Shown one piece after another: positions 19,587-27,545 of a stretch of DNA of 64,000 nt. Made by a program: the position numbers and the translations under genes. Source of the DNA: Marinagarivorans cellulosilyticus (lineage in GTDB: Bacteria; Pseudomonadota; Gammaproteobacteria; Pseudomonadales; Cellvibrionaceae); NCBI RefSeq assembly GCF_021655555.1, contig NZ_AP023086.1:2138685-2202684 (forward strand). Reading direction: 5' to 3'. A model generated the notes under the pieces. It worked only from the letters and a program-made list of their open reading frames with translations. It was not told the DNA's origin and did not search any database. Position 1 is the stretch's first letter, and the number at the start of each line of letters is the position of its first letter.

Positions 19587-19982
19587 ATGGCTCGAGAATT
19601 TACTCGTTCTGATCGTGTAGCAGACGCTGTTCAGCGTCTGCTCGCGCAGATGATCCCCGCTGAAATCCGCGACCCGCGCGTAGGTATGGTTAACGTTAAT
19701 AGCGTTGATGTTGCGCGCGACTTATCCATTGCAAAAGTGTATGTAACGGTGGTGGGTGCAGAAAAAGAAGGTTGTGAGCAAGCTGTTGTAATCCTAAACA
19801 AGGCAGCAGGTTTTTTGCGCAGTTTAATCAGCAAAGAACTCACCATGCGCTCAACCCCCAAATTGATGTTTTATTATGACTTTACCGCCCACCAAGGTGG
19901 CGTGTTAAGTGGTTTGATTGATAAAGCCGTCGCAGCCGATAAGGCCAAGCGCGCGGATGATACAGACGATAGCGAGCAATAA
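19587..19982 (+). CDS. rbfA: Ribosome-binding factor A
   Basis: Cold-related 30S maturation factor with a KH-type fold. 131 residues: REFTRSDRVADAVQRLLAQMI, DPRVGMVNVNSVDVARDLSIAKVYVTV and the conserved LRSLISKELTMRSTPKLMFYYD. Lies 17 bases after infB and two bases before truB, so co-translation is likely. Confidence 0.97.
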   Translation: MAREFTRSDRVADAVQRLLAQMIPAEIRDPRVGMVNVNSVDVARDLSIAKVYVTVVGAEKEGCEQAVVILNKAAGFLRSLISKELTMRSTPKLMFYYDFTAHQGGVLSGLIDKAVAADKAKRADDTDDSEQ

Positions 19983-19984
19983 GC

Positions 19985-20923
19985 TTGGGGCGTCGTCGTA
20001 AAAATGGTCGTGCCGTTCACGGTGTTTTGGTGTTGTATAAGCCGCAAGGCTTAACGTCTAACCAGGCTTTGCAGCGTGCGCGCTATTTGTTTGATGCCAA
20101 TCGCGCAGGCCACACGGGTGCGCTAGATCCTCTGGCTACGGGTGTGTTGCCTTTATGTTTTGGTGAGGCGACTAAGTTTTCGCAACACTTGCTTGATGCC
20201 GATAAAGCCTATCGCAGTACTTTTCGCTTAGGTGTTAATACCTCGACCTTGGATGCTGAAGGCGAGGTGCTAGAGGTTCGCGATGCGAGCGCAGTAACAG
20301 AAGCGCAAATCCGAGAGACGATAACCCAATTTGTTGGGCCTATAGAGCAGGTGCCTCCAATGGTTTCGGCCTTGAAGTATCAAGGGCAGCCTCTATACAA
20401 ACTTGCGCGCGAAGGTAAAGAAGTCGAGCGCAAACCGCGCGCTATTACAATTTACGCAATTGAAATACTCGCAATTCGCTTAGGTGAGGTGGCCGAAGTG
20501 GATGTGCATGTGCGCTGTAGTAAAGGCACTTACATTCGTAGTTTGGCGAACGACATCGGCGAGCAATTAGCGGTGGGCGGCCATGTGTCTGTATTGCATA
20601 GAACACAAGCGGGCCCATTTTTCGAGGAGCACATGATGACTCTCGAAGCTCTTGAACAAAGCCGCGGCGACGGCGAGCCTGCCACGCTTGATCACCTATT
20701 AAAACCTATTGATGCCACCATTAACGATATTCCAGAAATTACGATTAATGCACAAGCTGTGCAGGCGTTTGCTGTTGGGCAGCCGGTCATCGTGGATGGG
20801 GTCTATCAAGTCGCGCAGCAAGGTGATAAAGTGCGCGTGCGCAATGAAAGTGGCCAATTTTTAGGCGTTGCAGAAGTCGTCGATGACGGTGTACTTGCGC
20901 CCAAGCGTTTAGTTGTATATTGA
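19985..20923 (+). CDS. truB: tRNA pseudouridine-55 synthase TruB
   Basis: Makes pseudouridine 55 in the T-loop of tRNAs. 312 residues. The catalytic Asp lies in HTGALDPLATGVLPLCFG; downstream are the VPPMVSALKYQGQPLYKLAREG and CSKGTYIRSLANDIGE motifs and a small C-terminal PUA-like domain. The start is TTG at 19985 (MGRRRKNGRAVHGV aligns with the family N-terminus); no in-frame ATG lies nearby. A TTG start two bases after rbfA implies coupled translation. Confidence 0.95.
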   Translation: MGRRRKNGRAVHGVLVLYKPQGLTSNQALQRARYLFDANRAGHTGALDPLATGVLPLCFGEATKFSQHLLDADKAYRSTFRLGVNTSTLDAEGEVLEVRDASAVTEAQIRETITQFVGPIEQVPPMVSALKYQGQPLYKLAREGKEVERKPRAITIYAIEILAIRLGEVAEVDVHVRCSKGTYIRSLANDIGEQLAVGGHVSVLHRTQAGPFFEEHMMTLEALEQSRGDGEPATLDHLLKPIDATINDIPEITINAQAVQAFAVGQPVIVDGVYQVAQQGDKVRVRNESGQFLGVAEVVDDGVLAPKRLVVY

Positions 20924-20974
20924 GCTACGCTGTATAGCGCGAAAGGCTTTTGCTTTTAACGTATGCCATTAGAG

Positions 20975-21016
20975 TTTGCGTTGGCACTAAGAATTTGCGT
21001 TAGCACTAAGAATTTG
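20975..21016 (+). repeat. 19-bp tandem duplication upstream of rpsO
   Basis: TTTGCGTTGGCACTAAGAA is followed directly by TTTGCGTTAGCACTAAGAA and a partial third TTTG. A hairpin CCTAAC/GTTAGG near 21042-21067 follows. The region between truB and rpsO otherwise holds nothing recognised. Confidence 0.75.
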
Positions 21017-21148
21017 TGGTTGCTGCTAGCGCCGCAAACCGACCTAACTGTCGATATGCACGGTTAGGCCGCGTATTTCCCGTTTCTTGTTGGCTTAGCC
21101 TTCTTGGTCACGGGTGCATATTCAACATTAAATTAAGAGGAAACTTCC

Positions 21149-21418
21149 ATGGCTCTAAGCCCACAAGAAAAAGCTGCAATCGTTAAAGACAACCAACAAG
21201 CTGAAGGCGATACTGGTTCACCTGAAGTTCAAGTTGCTTTGTTAACGGCGAACATCAATAAGCTGCAAGGTCACTTTGCTGGTAACAAGCAAGATCACCA
21301 TTCACGTCGCGGTTTGATTCGCATGGTAAACCAACGTCGTAAGTTGTTGGATTACTTGAAATCAAAAGACAGCAGCCGCTACTCAGCACTTATCCAGAAG
21401 TTGGGTCTACGTCGCTAA
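21149..21418 (+). CDS. rpsO: 30S ribosomal protein S15
   Basis: 89-residue primary 16S rRNA-binding protein; sequence matches S15 throughout ([54 protein letters not shown]). Preceded by AAGAGGAAACTTCC. A strong terminator follows, though pnp usually shares part of its transcript. Confidence 0.98.
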   Translation: MALSPQEKAAIVKDNQQAEGDTGSPEVQVALLTANINKLQGHFAGNKQDHHSRRGLIRMVNQRRKLLDYLKSKDSSRYSALIQKLGLRR

Positions 21419-21430
21419 GTTAGCTATTGT

Positions 21431-21460
21431 AAAAGTGCCCGCATATGCGGGCACTTTTTT
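21431..21460 (+). terminator. Terminator between rpsO and pnp
   Basis: AAAAGTGCCCGCA-TA-TGCGGGCACTTTTTT, with near-perfect symmetry. Confidence 0.93.
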
Positions 21461-21733
21461 GTGCTTTTTGCTGTATGGCGTTGTAGCAAATAAGTCATTC
21501 CTAATATGTTTTGTAAAAGTCGATTTTGGTGATACTGCTATCACACTGTTAGGCCAAGTAAAGCCGATAAGCTGGTGTGAAAATGTGGTTAACAATCGGC
21601 TATTTTCCAGTTTTAACAATTTGGCTGTTCGTATTTTGTTGTTAGCCGCAGTTTACGTTAAAGCTGGTATTTGTAAGCAGTGTAAAGTAAGTCAATATAA
21701 AGTAAGCCTGAAAAGAATATAAAGGATAAAAAA
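21461..21733. other. Leader of pnp
   Basis: About 270 bases with no gene. AT-rich, with a ribosome site AAGGAT near 21722. I see no strong long hairpin like the RNase III target of the enteric pnp leader, but long-range pairing was not computed. Confidence 0.5.
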
Positions 21734-23863
21734 GTGAATCCTGTAATTAAACAATTTCAATATGGTGATAGCACGGTCACGCTCGAAACTGGCCGTATCG
21801 CTCGTCAAGCAACGGGTGCTGTATTAGCAAGTGTGGGTGAAACCCGCGTTTTGTGTACAGTTGTTGGAGCAAAATCAGCAAAGCCGGGTCAAGATTTCTT
21901 CCCGTTATCTGTGCACTACCAAGAAAAGGCCTACGCAGCGGGAAAAATTCCTGGTGGCTTCTTCAAGCGTGAAGCGCGTCCAAGTGAAAAAGAAACATTA
22001 ACCTCACGTCTTATCGACCGTCCTATCCGTCCGCTTTTCCCAAATGGCTTCCTTAACGAAGTACAGGTGATTTGTACGGTTATTTCGGCAGAAAAAGATG
22101 TCGATCCAGATATTTGCGCCATGATCGGTGTATCGGCTGCATTGTCTATTTCTGGTATTCCTTTTAATGGCCCAATTGGCGCTGCACGTGTTGGTTATAC
22201 CCAAGCGGGCGGTTACTCGTTGAATCCTAGCTATTCGGCTTTGGCTGAATCTGAATTGGATATGGTTGTTGCCGGTACCAAAGACGCTGTTTTAATGGTG
22301 GAATCTGAAGCGAACGAATTGCCAGAAGACATCATGTTGGGTGCTGTATTGTACGCGCACCAAGAAATGCAAGCGGTTGTGGCTGCAGTTAGCGAGCTTG
22401 TTAAAGACGCCGGCAAGCCACGCTGGGAGTGGGCAGCAGAAGAAGTGAATACTGCGCTTTACGGTAAAATCCAAGAGACTTTTGCCGAATCTGTTGCTAC
22501 GGCTTACCAAATTACCGACAAAGCCAAGCGCTATGAGCGTTTAGGTGAATTGCGTCAGCAAGCTGTTAGTGAGTTAGCGTTAGAAGATAGCGGTATCGAT
22601 GCTGATGACGTTAGCGGGTTGTTTGCCAAACTCGAAAAAACCACTGTGCGCAATGCTGTTGTTGAAGGCAAGCCGCGTATTGATGGTCGCGATGGCAAAA
22701 CGGTTCGTGGTCTTCAGGTGGAAGTGGGTGTATTACCTAAAGCGCACGGTTCTGCGTTGTTCACTCGCGGTGAAACGCAAGCATTGGTGGTTGCAACTTT
22801 GGGTTCTGCCCGCGATGCGCAAACTATTGATGCTCTAGAAGGTGAGCGCAAAGATAACTTCATGCTGCACTACAACTTCCCTCCTTATTCTGTTGGTGAG
22901 TGTGGTCGCATGGGTGCTACTGGCCGTCGTGAAATCGGTCACGGCCGTTTAGCGCGCCGCGGTGTTGCAGCAATGCTGCCAAACGCTGATGATTTCCCTT
23001 ACACCATGCGTGTAGTCAGTGAAATTACTGAATCTAACGGTTCTAGCTCTATGGCTTCTGTATGTGGTGCTAGCTTGGCGTTAATGGATGCCGGCGTACC
23101 CTTAAAAGCGCCTGTTGCTGGTATTGCGATGGGTTTGGTTAAAGAAGGCGATAAGTTTGCTGTTTTAACTGACATCTTAGGTGATGAAGATCACTTAGGT
23201 GATATGGACTTTAAAGTGGCCGGTACTGCGGATGGTATTACTGCGTTGCAGATGGATATCAAGATCGAAGGCATCACTGAAGAGATTATGGATATTGCGC
23301 TTGAGCAAGCATTAAGCGCGCGTTTGCATATTCTTGCCGAGATGAACAAGATCATTGCTGCTCCACGTAAAGATCTTTCTGATTCTGCTCCTCAGTACCA
23401 CACCATGAAAGTCGATTCTGACAAGATTCGTGACATCATCGGTAAGGGCGGTGCAACAATTCGCGCTCTAACCGAAGAGACTGGCGCTAGCATTGATATT
23501 AACGATGACGGCACTGTGAAAATCTACGCCTCTGATGGCGAAGGTTTGAAAGCGGCTATCGAGCGTATTGAAGCGATCACTGCTGAAGCTGAAATTGGTG
23601 CGACATACGAAGGTAAAGTTGTACGCATTGTAGACTTCGGTGCATTTGTTAACTTCTTGCCAGGTAAAGATGGTCTTGTCCACATTTCACAAATCGCTCA
23701 CGAGCGTGTGAATGCAGTAGCGGATTACCTTGAAGAAGGTCAAATGGTTAAAGTGAAGTGTTTGGATGTTGATAATCGCGGCCGTATTAAGCTGTCGATT
23801 AAAGAAACTCTACCAGCACCAGAGCCAAAAGAAGAAGCGCCAGCTGAAGACGCCAGTGAATAA
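21734..23863 (+). CDS. pnp: Polynucleotide phosphorylase
   Basis: Trimeric 3'-5' phosphorolytic exoribonuclease, part of the RNA degradosome. 709 residues: two RNase PH domains (first with [28 protein letters not shown]; second with [14 protein letters not shown] and the active-site [19 protein letters not shown]), then KH ([21 protein letters not shown]) and S1 ([24 protein letters not shown]). GTG start at 21734 with a ribosome site 7 bases away. The Pro/Glu tail is usual. Confidence 0.98.
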   Translation: MNPVIKQFQYGDSTVTLETGRIARQATGAVLASVGETRVLCTVVGAKSAKPGQDFFPLSVHYQEKAYAAGKIPGGFFKREARPSEKETLTSRLIDRPIRPLFPNGFLNEVQVICTVISAEKDVDPDICAMIGVSAALSISGIPFNGPIGAARVGYTQAGGYSLNPSYSALAESELDMVVAGTKDAVLMVESEANELPEDIMLGAVLYAHQEMQAVVAAVSELVKDAGKPRWEWAAEEVNTALYGKIQETFAESVATAYQITDKAKRYERLGELRQQAVSELALEDSGIDADDVSGLFAKLEKTTVRNAVVEGKPRIDGRDGKTVRGLQVEVGVLPKAHGSALFTRGETQALVVATLGSARDAQTIDALEGERKDNFMLHYNFPPYSVGECGRMGATGRREIGHGRLARRGVAAMLPNADDFPYTMRVVSEITESNGSSSMASVCGASLALMDAGVPLKAPVAGIAMGLVKEGDKFAVLTDILGDEDHLGDMDFKVAGTADGITALQMDIKIEGITEEIMDIALEQALSARLHILAEMNKIIAAPRKDLSDSAPQYHTMKVDSDKIRDIIGKGGATIRALTEETGASIDINDDGTVKIYASDGEGLKAAIERIEAITAEAEIGATYEGKVVRIVDFGAFVNFLPGKDGLVHISQIAHERVNAVADYLEEGQMVKVKCLDVDNRGRIKLSIKETLPAPEPKEEAPAEDASE

Positions 23864-23886
23864 TCACTTGTAACTTTTGAGTGTTT

Positions 23887-23918
23887 AAAAATCCCGCCAA
23901 TTGGCGGGATTTTTTTTG
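23887..23918 (+). terminator. Terminator after pnp
   Basis: AAAATCCCGCCAA-TTGGCGGGATTTTTTTT: perfect stem with T-run; the end of the translation operon. Confidence 0.94.
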
Positions 23919-23969
23919 GGTTGAATAATTTGGGTTTTGCCCGTTATCGAGCGGAATGAATTACAGGGT

Positions 23970-24015
23970 TCGCCCTATTGGGCGAGTTCACTTTCTTTTG
24001 ATTCGTCAAAAGAAA
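23970..24015. repeat. Pair of perfect short hairpins
   Basis: TCGCCC-TATT-GGGCGA (23970-23985) and TTTCTTTTGA-TTCG-TCAAAAGAAA (23992-24015), followed by a second CCAAAAGAAAAG. It looks like part of a dispersed, non-coding repeat at the boundary of the accessory region. Confidence 0.6.
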
Positions 24016-24064
24016 ACAGAACCAAAAGAAAAGACGATCCAATCACCGGCCTACGGATTCCCTC

Positions 24065-24086
24065 GGCAATGTGCTCCTGCATTGCC
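24065..24086. repeat. Hairpin with TGCTCCTG loop, copy A
   Basis: GGCAATG-TGCTCCTG-CATTGCC: 7-bp perfect stem and 8-base loop. Same loop but different stem from copy B at 24704-24725. It lies at the 3' break of the integrase remnant. Confidence 0.75.
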
Positions 24087-24146
24087 TACTATGCTACATC
24101 CTGCAGCGATCACTACAAACTCAATTTCCGGGTCGGTGAGATGGCA

Positions 24147-24641
24147 TATCCCAATGCCTTTGATTTCGGTCTTAACGCTACGTTGTATTTGCTGAACACC
24201 AATATGATGCCGACGCTTTTTGTTGGATCGAGGGTCGATTGATAAATTGTCTGCAGGGAATAGGTATTGCCAAGCTGCTTCTTTGGCGGCATTGGGGTAC
24301 TTTCGGTTTAATGCGCTGGGTAAATATACCTCACCGAATCCGTCGTCGATATCTTGTTCGTGTAGCTGCAGCGCAAAGAAAATTTGTCGCTCAAGTGGCT
24401 GTTCTATTGAGGTGGGTAAAAGCGTTCTTCGCCTCACATCACCTTTTGCCTCTCGAGCGACGATGCAATTATTAGCAAAGTCAATATCTTGAATTCTAAG
24501 TCGCGATACCTCTGAAAGCCTAAGCCCAGAGCCATACATTACGGGTGCCATGAGTTTGTAATGGCCTTCTAGGTGATTAATCACGGCTTTGGCCTTAAAT
24601 AAGGCTAGAAAAAAGCTCGTTCGGCGAATATCGAGATGCAT
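24147..24641 (-). pseudogene. intI: Truncated integron integrase IntI
   Basis: Tyrosine recombinase of the integron class, cut at both ends. About 150 residues match IntI: VINHLEGHYKLMAPVMYGSGLRLSE (with the first catalytic Arg), LRIQDIDFANNCIVAREAKGD, LHEQDIDDGFGEVYLP, the IntI-specific insert LNRKYPNAAKEAAWQYLFPA and IDPRSNKKRRHHI. The N-terminal DNA-binding domain (about 100 residues) is absent. So is everything after VKTEIKGIGI, including the H-x-x-R box and catalytic Tyr. The frame continues to 24051 through unrelated repeat sequence. It is oriented away from the cassettes, as in all integrons. It cannot be active. Confidence 0.88.
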
Positions 24642-24662
24642 GAATTTTCACTTCAAGCTGAA

Positions 24663-24796
24663 CACATCGAATCGGTATTTTAGGGGCCGCTCAAGCCATC
24701 AGCGACTTTGTGCTCCTGCAAAGTCTATCCCTACGCATCCATGCTAGGGCAGGGCGCTATTCAAGCTTCAATACCAAAAAACACAGATTCGATGTG
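24663..24796. mobile_element. Small inverted-repeat element at the 5' break of intI
   Basis: CACATCGAATC (24663-24673) and its exact complement GATTCGATGTG (24786-24796) bound a 134-bp segment. It contains the copy-B TGCTCCTG hairpin (24704-24725) and a CCCTA/TAGGG hairpin. No ORF. It resembles a MITE or palindromic dispersed repeat, and sits where the intI N-terminus is lost. Confidence 0.6.
24704..24725. repeat. Hairpin with TGCTCCTG loop, copy B
   Basis: GACTTTG-TGCTCCTG-CAAAGTC. The loop is identical to copy A (24065-24086), while the stem differs at several positions yet still pairs. Confidence 0.75.
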
Positions 24797-25218
24797 CTAT
24801 GTGGCGATCTAATGCGCGGCATGGCTAAAATTTAAATGGGATGACCCTAGGGGGCACCTGATTGCGATGCGGATATTTAGTGAGTTCTAGGGTGAGCTGG
24901 CGCGCGCTTTTATAACTACAAAGTGCGGTGTAAATTTGTGTATTGCCTAGGTCAAACTTTGTATATAGCGGAATCTACTTCTGGTGTATTAATGCTTAGG
25001 CGCGGCAGTTTAATGGACACGTACACGCATAGTATCGAGCAACTACGGATGGCATAAATTAGCTAAAAACGCTGTATATAAGTACAGATTTTGCCAAATT
25101 CTGTACTTTAGTGAAATAGGTACAGAAAATTTCCGTATTTCCATGCGCCAAATGAGTGCATCATTGTAGGTCGGTTGCAGTAAGGGCTTGAGGGGTGCTA
25201 ATGTTGCCTCTTGAGGAG
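24797..25218. other. Gene-free stretch between integrase remnant and candidate attI
   Basis: No ORF with coding character on either strand; reverse-strand translation shows stops and no IntI N-terminus. The notable content is a LexA-like box and GTACAGA repeats (25072-25126). Confidence 0.6.
25072..25087. promoter_or_regulatory. LexA (SOS) box
   Basis: CTGTATATAAGTACAG fits CTGT-N8-ACAG and departs from the ideal AT-alternating core at two positions. Integron integrase genes are commonly LexA-controlled, and the site lies on the expected side of the intI remnant. Extra copies of its half, TCTGTAC (25100-25106) and GTACAGA (25120-25126), follow. Confidence 0.6.
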
Positions 25219-25276
25219 ATAGACGGAATGTCTGTCTGAAATAGACGGAATAATTCGGTCTAATAAACTGTTAGCC
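25219..25276 (+). other. attI: Candidate attI integration site
   Basis: Two direct repeats ATAGACGGAAT (25219-25229, 25241-25251) precede a simple site. That site has left box GTCTAAT (25258-25264), spacer AAACT and right box GTTAGCC (25270-25276), the left box matching the inverted right box at 5 of 7 positions. Known attI sites have the same plan: direct integrase-binding repeats plus an L-R core. The G/TT point at 25270/25271 is the start of cassette 1. Confidence 0.55.
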
Positions 25277-25311
25277 GCTGGTAGTGATCACGGGTTGAAG
25301 AGAGAAATCCA

Positions 25312-26196
25312 ATGAAAAACGATACTAGCCAAAGTCGACTTGATTATATTGAAGAGAAAATACATCGTGTGTGTCGTGAACTTGAGTACGAACGACGATT
25401 CGATTCCGAAGCGCCAAGAGACGCGCCGAAGAGTTTGTTGCGTCAGTTTTACATCTCTCCAAAGCAATTTTTGATGTGGGCAACTGCGTTGAACGTAGCT
25501 CTGTTTTTGGGTGGCACAATCTATACGGGGGTACAAGTGACATCTATTCAAGAACGCTACGGGCAGGCAGTTGCGCAGATTGGAGAAGCCCAACAAAAAT
25601 ACACTGAAGCTAAACTCGCGTTGGACTCTGTAGAACGCCTTGAAGTAACGGTCAAGAACCGGCTCGATCAAATCGCTCGCGACGGTGAAGCTCTACGAAA
25701 GCAATTGGGAGAAGAATCACGAGCTCACAAAGAGAGCTTGTCACGTCTTCTCGAGGACAGTGACAAACAATACGACATGCTTGTCAAGAAGCGGTCGGAT
25801 ATTACCGAGCGTATGAGCGATTATCTCAATGAAACTGATGTCGAACTCAAACGGACAGCTAGTCGGCTCACGGCAAAGCTAGAGAATGATATTGAACTGC
25901 AAAGCAGCGCGATCGAGTTAATTAAAACTGACATTGCATCCGTGAAGCAAGATGCTGGTAGTAGTCAAAAGGAGATTAATGCGCTTCGAAAGACAATTGA
26001 AGACCAACTCAAATCGTTCGAACAGCTAGAGACCCAGCTCAAAACCGAATTGGACAAATTGGTGGGCAAAGGCGTTGTGACACTTAGCCACTTTTGGCGC
26101 GGTACCGACGTATGGTTAAAGTTGCTAGTGTTAGGCGTCCCGATTTTTACGCTGTTAATTGGAGTAGTCGCTACATTGCGGTGGAAAAACGGCTAA
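25312..26196 (+). CDS. Cassette 1: two-helix membrane protein with long coiled coil, unknown function
   Basis: 294 residues, no family recognised. Layout: charged cytoplasmic-type N-terminus (1-52), membrane segment FLMWATALNVALFLGGTIYTG (about 53-73), a Glu/Lys/Gln-rich coiled coil (about 75-255, for example LAKLENDIELQ-type heptads), and a second membrane segment VWLKLLVLGVPIFTLLIGVVATL near the C-terminus, ending WKNG. Both ends probably face the cytoplasm, with the coiled coil outside. The stop codon lies inside the attC R'' box. AGAGAG precedes the ATG. As the first cassette it is best placed for expression. Confidence 0.75.
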   Translation: MKNDTSQSRLDYIEEKIHRVCRELEYERRFDSEAPRDAPKSLLRQFYISPKQFLMWATALNVALFLGGTIYTGVQVTSIQERYGQAVAQIGEAQQKYTEAKLALDSVERLEVTVKNRLDQIARDGEALRKQLGEESRAHKESLSRLLEDSDKQYDMLVKKRSDITERMSDYLNETDVELKRTASRLTAKLENDIELQSSAIELIKTDIASVKQDAGSSQKEINALRKTIEDQLKSFEQLETQLKTELDKLVGKGVVTLSHFWRGTDVWLKLLVLGVPIFTLLIGVVATLRWKNG

Positions 26197-26281
26197 CAAG
26201 GCAAATGCACTCGGACGGCAAAAAGCGCCGTTCGCTTTCGCTCACTCTACTTTTAGCCGCCGGTGATTTGCAGCGTTAGCA
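26191..26281 (+). repeat. attC: attC site of cassette 1
   Basis: R'' GGCTAAC and R' GTTAGCA, with inner arms GCAAAT.CAC.CGG and CCGGTG.TTTGC pairing. The R'' exactly complements GTTAGCC at 25270. Confidence 0.85.
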
Positions 26282-26640
26282 ATACTGTCATTAATATTTT
26301 TAAAGGCCGGGGCAATTACTTTGGGTTCCGGCTTTGGCCAAGCATTTCATAGAGTTTGGCGGCAATAACTCGGTAGGTTTATCGCGGCAATAAAGTCGGG
26401 TATTCTTACCTTAATCGGCATCAAGAATGGGCCAGTTTTCAATCTCTTTCGTGTGCCATTGTTAAATAAGGGTAGGTGTTTTAAGGGCGGTGCGTTTGTT
26501 GGGGTGGTCTTCGTAACTGGGGCTTTCCCGTTGGTGCTGCTAACAAGCGTAATCAGGCCGAAATTTATTCCGGCGCTTGTTTTGTGGCGGAAAAGACTGC
26601 CACAAAAAAATCACCTCCATAAATTCGCCTGTTACGGGCG
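26276..26640 (+). other. Cassette 2: no convincing ORF
   Basis: 365-bp cassette starting TTAGCAATACTG. The only open frame (26453-26644) runs through the attC and lacks a ribosome site, so I treat the cassette as non-coding. It may carry a promoter, a small RNA, or be decayed. Confidence 0.6.
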
Positions 26641-26646
26641 TTAAAT
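26538..26646 (+). repeat. attC: attC site of cassette 2
   Basis: R'' TGCTAAC, R' GTTAAAT. Arms GTAA.CAGGC / GCCTGTTAC and CCGAAATTTAT / ATAAATTCG pair; inner hairpin TTTTGTGGC / GCCACAAAA. It shares about 40 bases of inner sequence with the attC of cassette 3. Confidence 0.85.
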
Positions 26647-26653
26647 TTCCATT

Positions 26654-26965
26654 ATGAAATATCAAGAATTTTGGGTTTACGAGGAGTATTTGGCGGTTGT
26701 GCTAGAGGGCTTAGCACACCTCGTTGATTACCCATTCTCTGAGAGTGATTGGATCGCGCTGTCAGAAGGTGTTAGGGAATCAAATGAGCAGGAAAATCGG
26801 TGGTACGAGTATTTCTTTGATTGCGAAACACGTCTGGATTTACTTCTTGCGAGGGAAGTCGGAACCTCAATGTGTACACTTAAAGTCAGTGTAAACGCTG
26901 ACTTAGCTCAAGGTCTGAACCTGTTGGTTTGGCTTGGTCAGGGCAATTACAGTGGTAAAATTTAA
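26654..26965 (+). CDS. Cassette 3 protein, unknown function
   Basis: 103-residue acidic soluble protein (MKYQEFWVYEEYLAVVLEG...), no recognised family, no signal peptide or membrane segment. It starts 14 bases into the cassette and its TAA stop lies in the R'' box, so the ORF fills the cassette. There is no strong ribosome site; the cassette-start region TTAAATTTCC may serve. Small acidic proteins of this kind in cassettes include immunity-like proteins, but nothing here proves that. Confidence 0.65.
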   Translation: MKYQEFWVYEEYLAVVLEGLAHLVDYPFSESDWIALSEGVRESNEQENRWYEYFFDCETRLDLLLAREVGTSMCTLKVSVNADLAQGLNLLVWLGQGNYSGKI

Positions 26966-27088
26966 CAAGGCTATCGTGCCACGCCCAGCAAGCTGGGCTG
27001 GACAAACTTTCCGGCGCTTGATTTTGTGGCGGAAAAGAATGCCACAAAACAATCACCAAAAAGTTTGCCGCACATAGCGGCGTTATGC
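26960..27088 (+). repeat. attC: attC site of cassette 3
   Basis: R'' ATTTAAC, R' GTTATGC; arms GCTAT.GTG / CAC.ATAGC-type pairs, GACAAACTTT / AAAGTTTG, inner TTTTGTGGC / GCCACAAAA. Longest site of the array (129 bp). Confidence 0.85.
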
Positions 27089-27106
27089 AACTTTAGAGGA
27101 TTCACC

Positions 27107-27421
27107 ATGAAATTTAAGCCTGAACAAATTGTTTTGGCCGGTTTGTCAATGACCGGATCAAACAAACCATCGGAAATGGAGTGCGTCGAAAAAGCTGATA
27201 ATGATTATACAGTAACTTATGTGCGGTCTTCTGATTCAAAAAAGTTCTCATACGACTGCGCAATTGAAGGCAATCAGGTTAGATGGTTTGGCAAGGATAT
27301 TGGAGGGTGGAATGAAAATAATCGAGTGTATTTTGAAAACGTGAGCGATGAGCTAAGAATGGAGCTTCATAATTGGGGAAAGCTAATTATCAAAAAGACA
27401 TTTAAAGTTACCGATTTTTAA
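27107..27421 (+). CDS. Cassette 4 protein, unknown function
   Basis: 104-residue protein MKFKPEQIVLAG..., mixed charged and aromatic, predicted beta-rich (DYTVTYVRSSDSKKFSYDCAIEGNQVRWFGKDIGGW). No family recognised. The ATG at 27107 with GAGGA 6 bases upstream is the natural start; the longer open frame from 27026 begins inside the preceding attC and is rejected. The stop sits just before the attC. Confidence 0.7.
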   Translation: MKFKPEQIVLAGLSMTGSNKPSEMECVEKADNDYTVTYVRSSDSKKFSYDCAIEGNQVRWFGKDIGGWNENNRVYFENVSDELRMELHNWGKLIIKKTFKVTDF

Positions 27422-27428
27422 CGGCTTT

Positions 27429-27545
27429 GCATAACAAATTGCTCCATTTGACGCAGCGGTCTACGCTCCTTTTTGTGCATTCGCTGCGCTCATTGTTTCA
27501 CAAAAATCCACTACAACCGCTGCGCAAATGAGCAAGGCGTTATAT
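27429..27545 (+). repeat. attC: attC site of cassette 4
   Basis: R'' GCATAAC, R' GTTATAT; long perfect-looking arms TTGCTC.CATTTG.CGCAGCGGT / ACCGCTGCGCAAATG.AGCAA. Confidence 0.88.

Noticed and set aside
23937..24242. Plus-strand ORFs over the pnp-intI junction
   Set aside because: They run through hairpin repeats and antisense to the IntI remnant; no ribosome site or domain.
24797..25071. Possible surviving IntI N-terminus upstream of the remnant
   Set aside because: Reverse-strand translation in this stretch meets stops and shows none of the SAM-like N-terminal motifs of IntI.
26453..26644. 63-residue ORF in cassette 2
   Set aside because: A large part is the translated attC site and it overruns the cassette edge.
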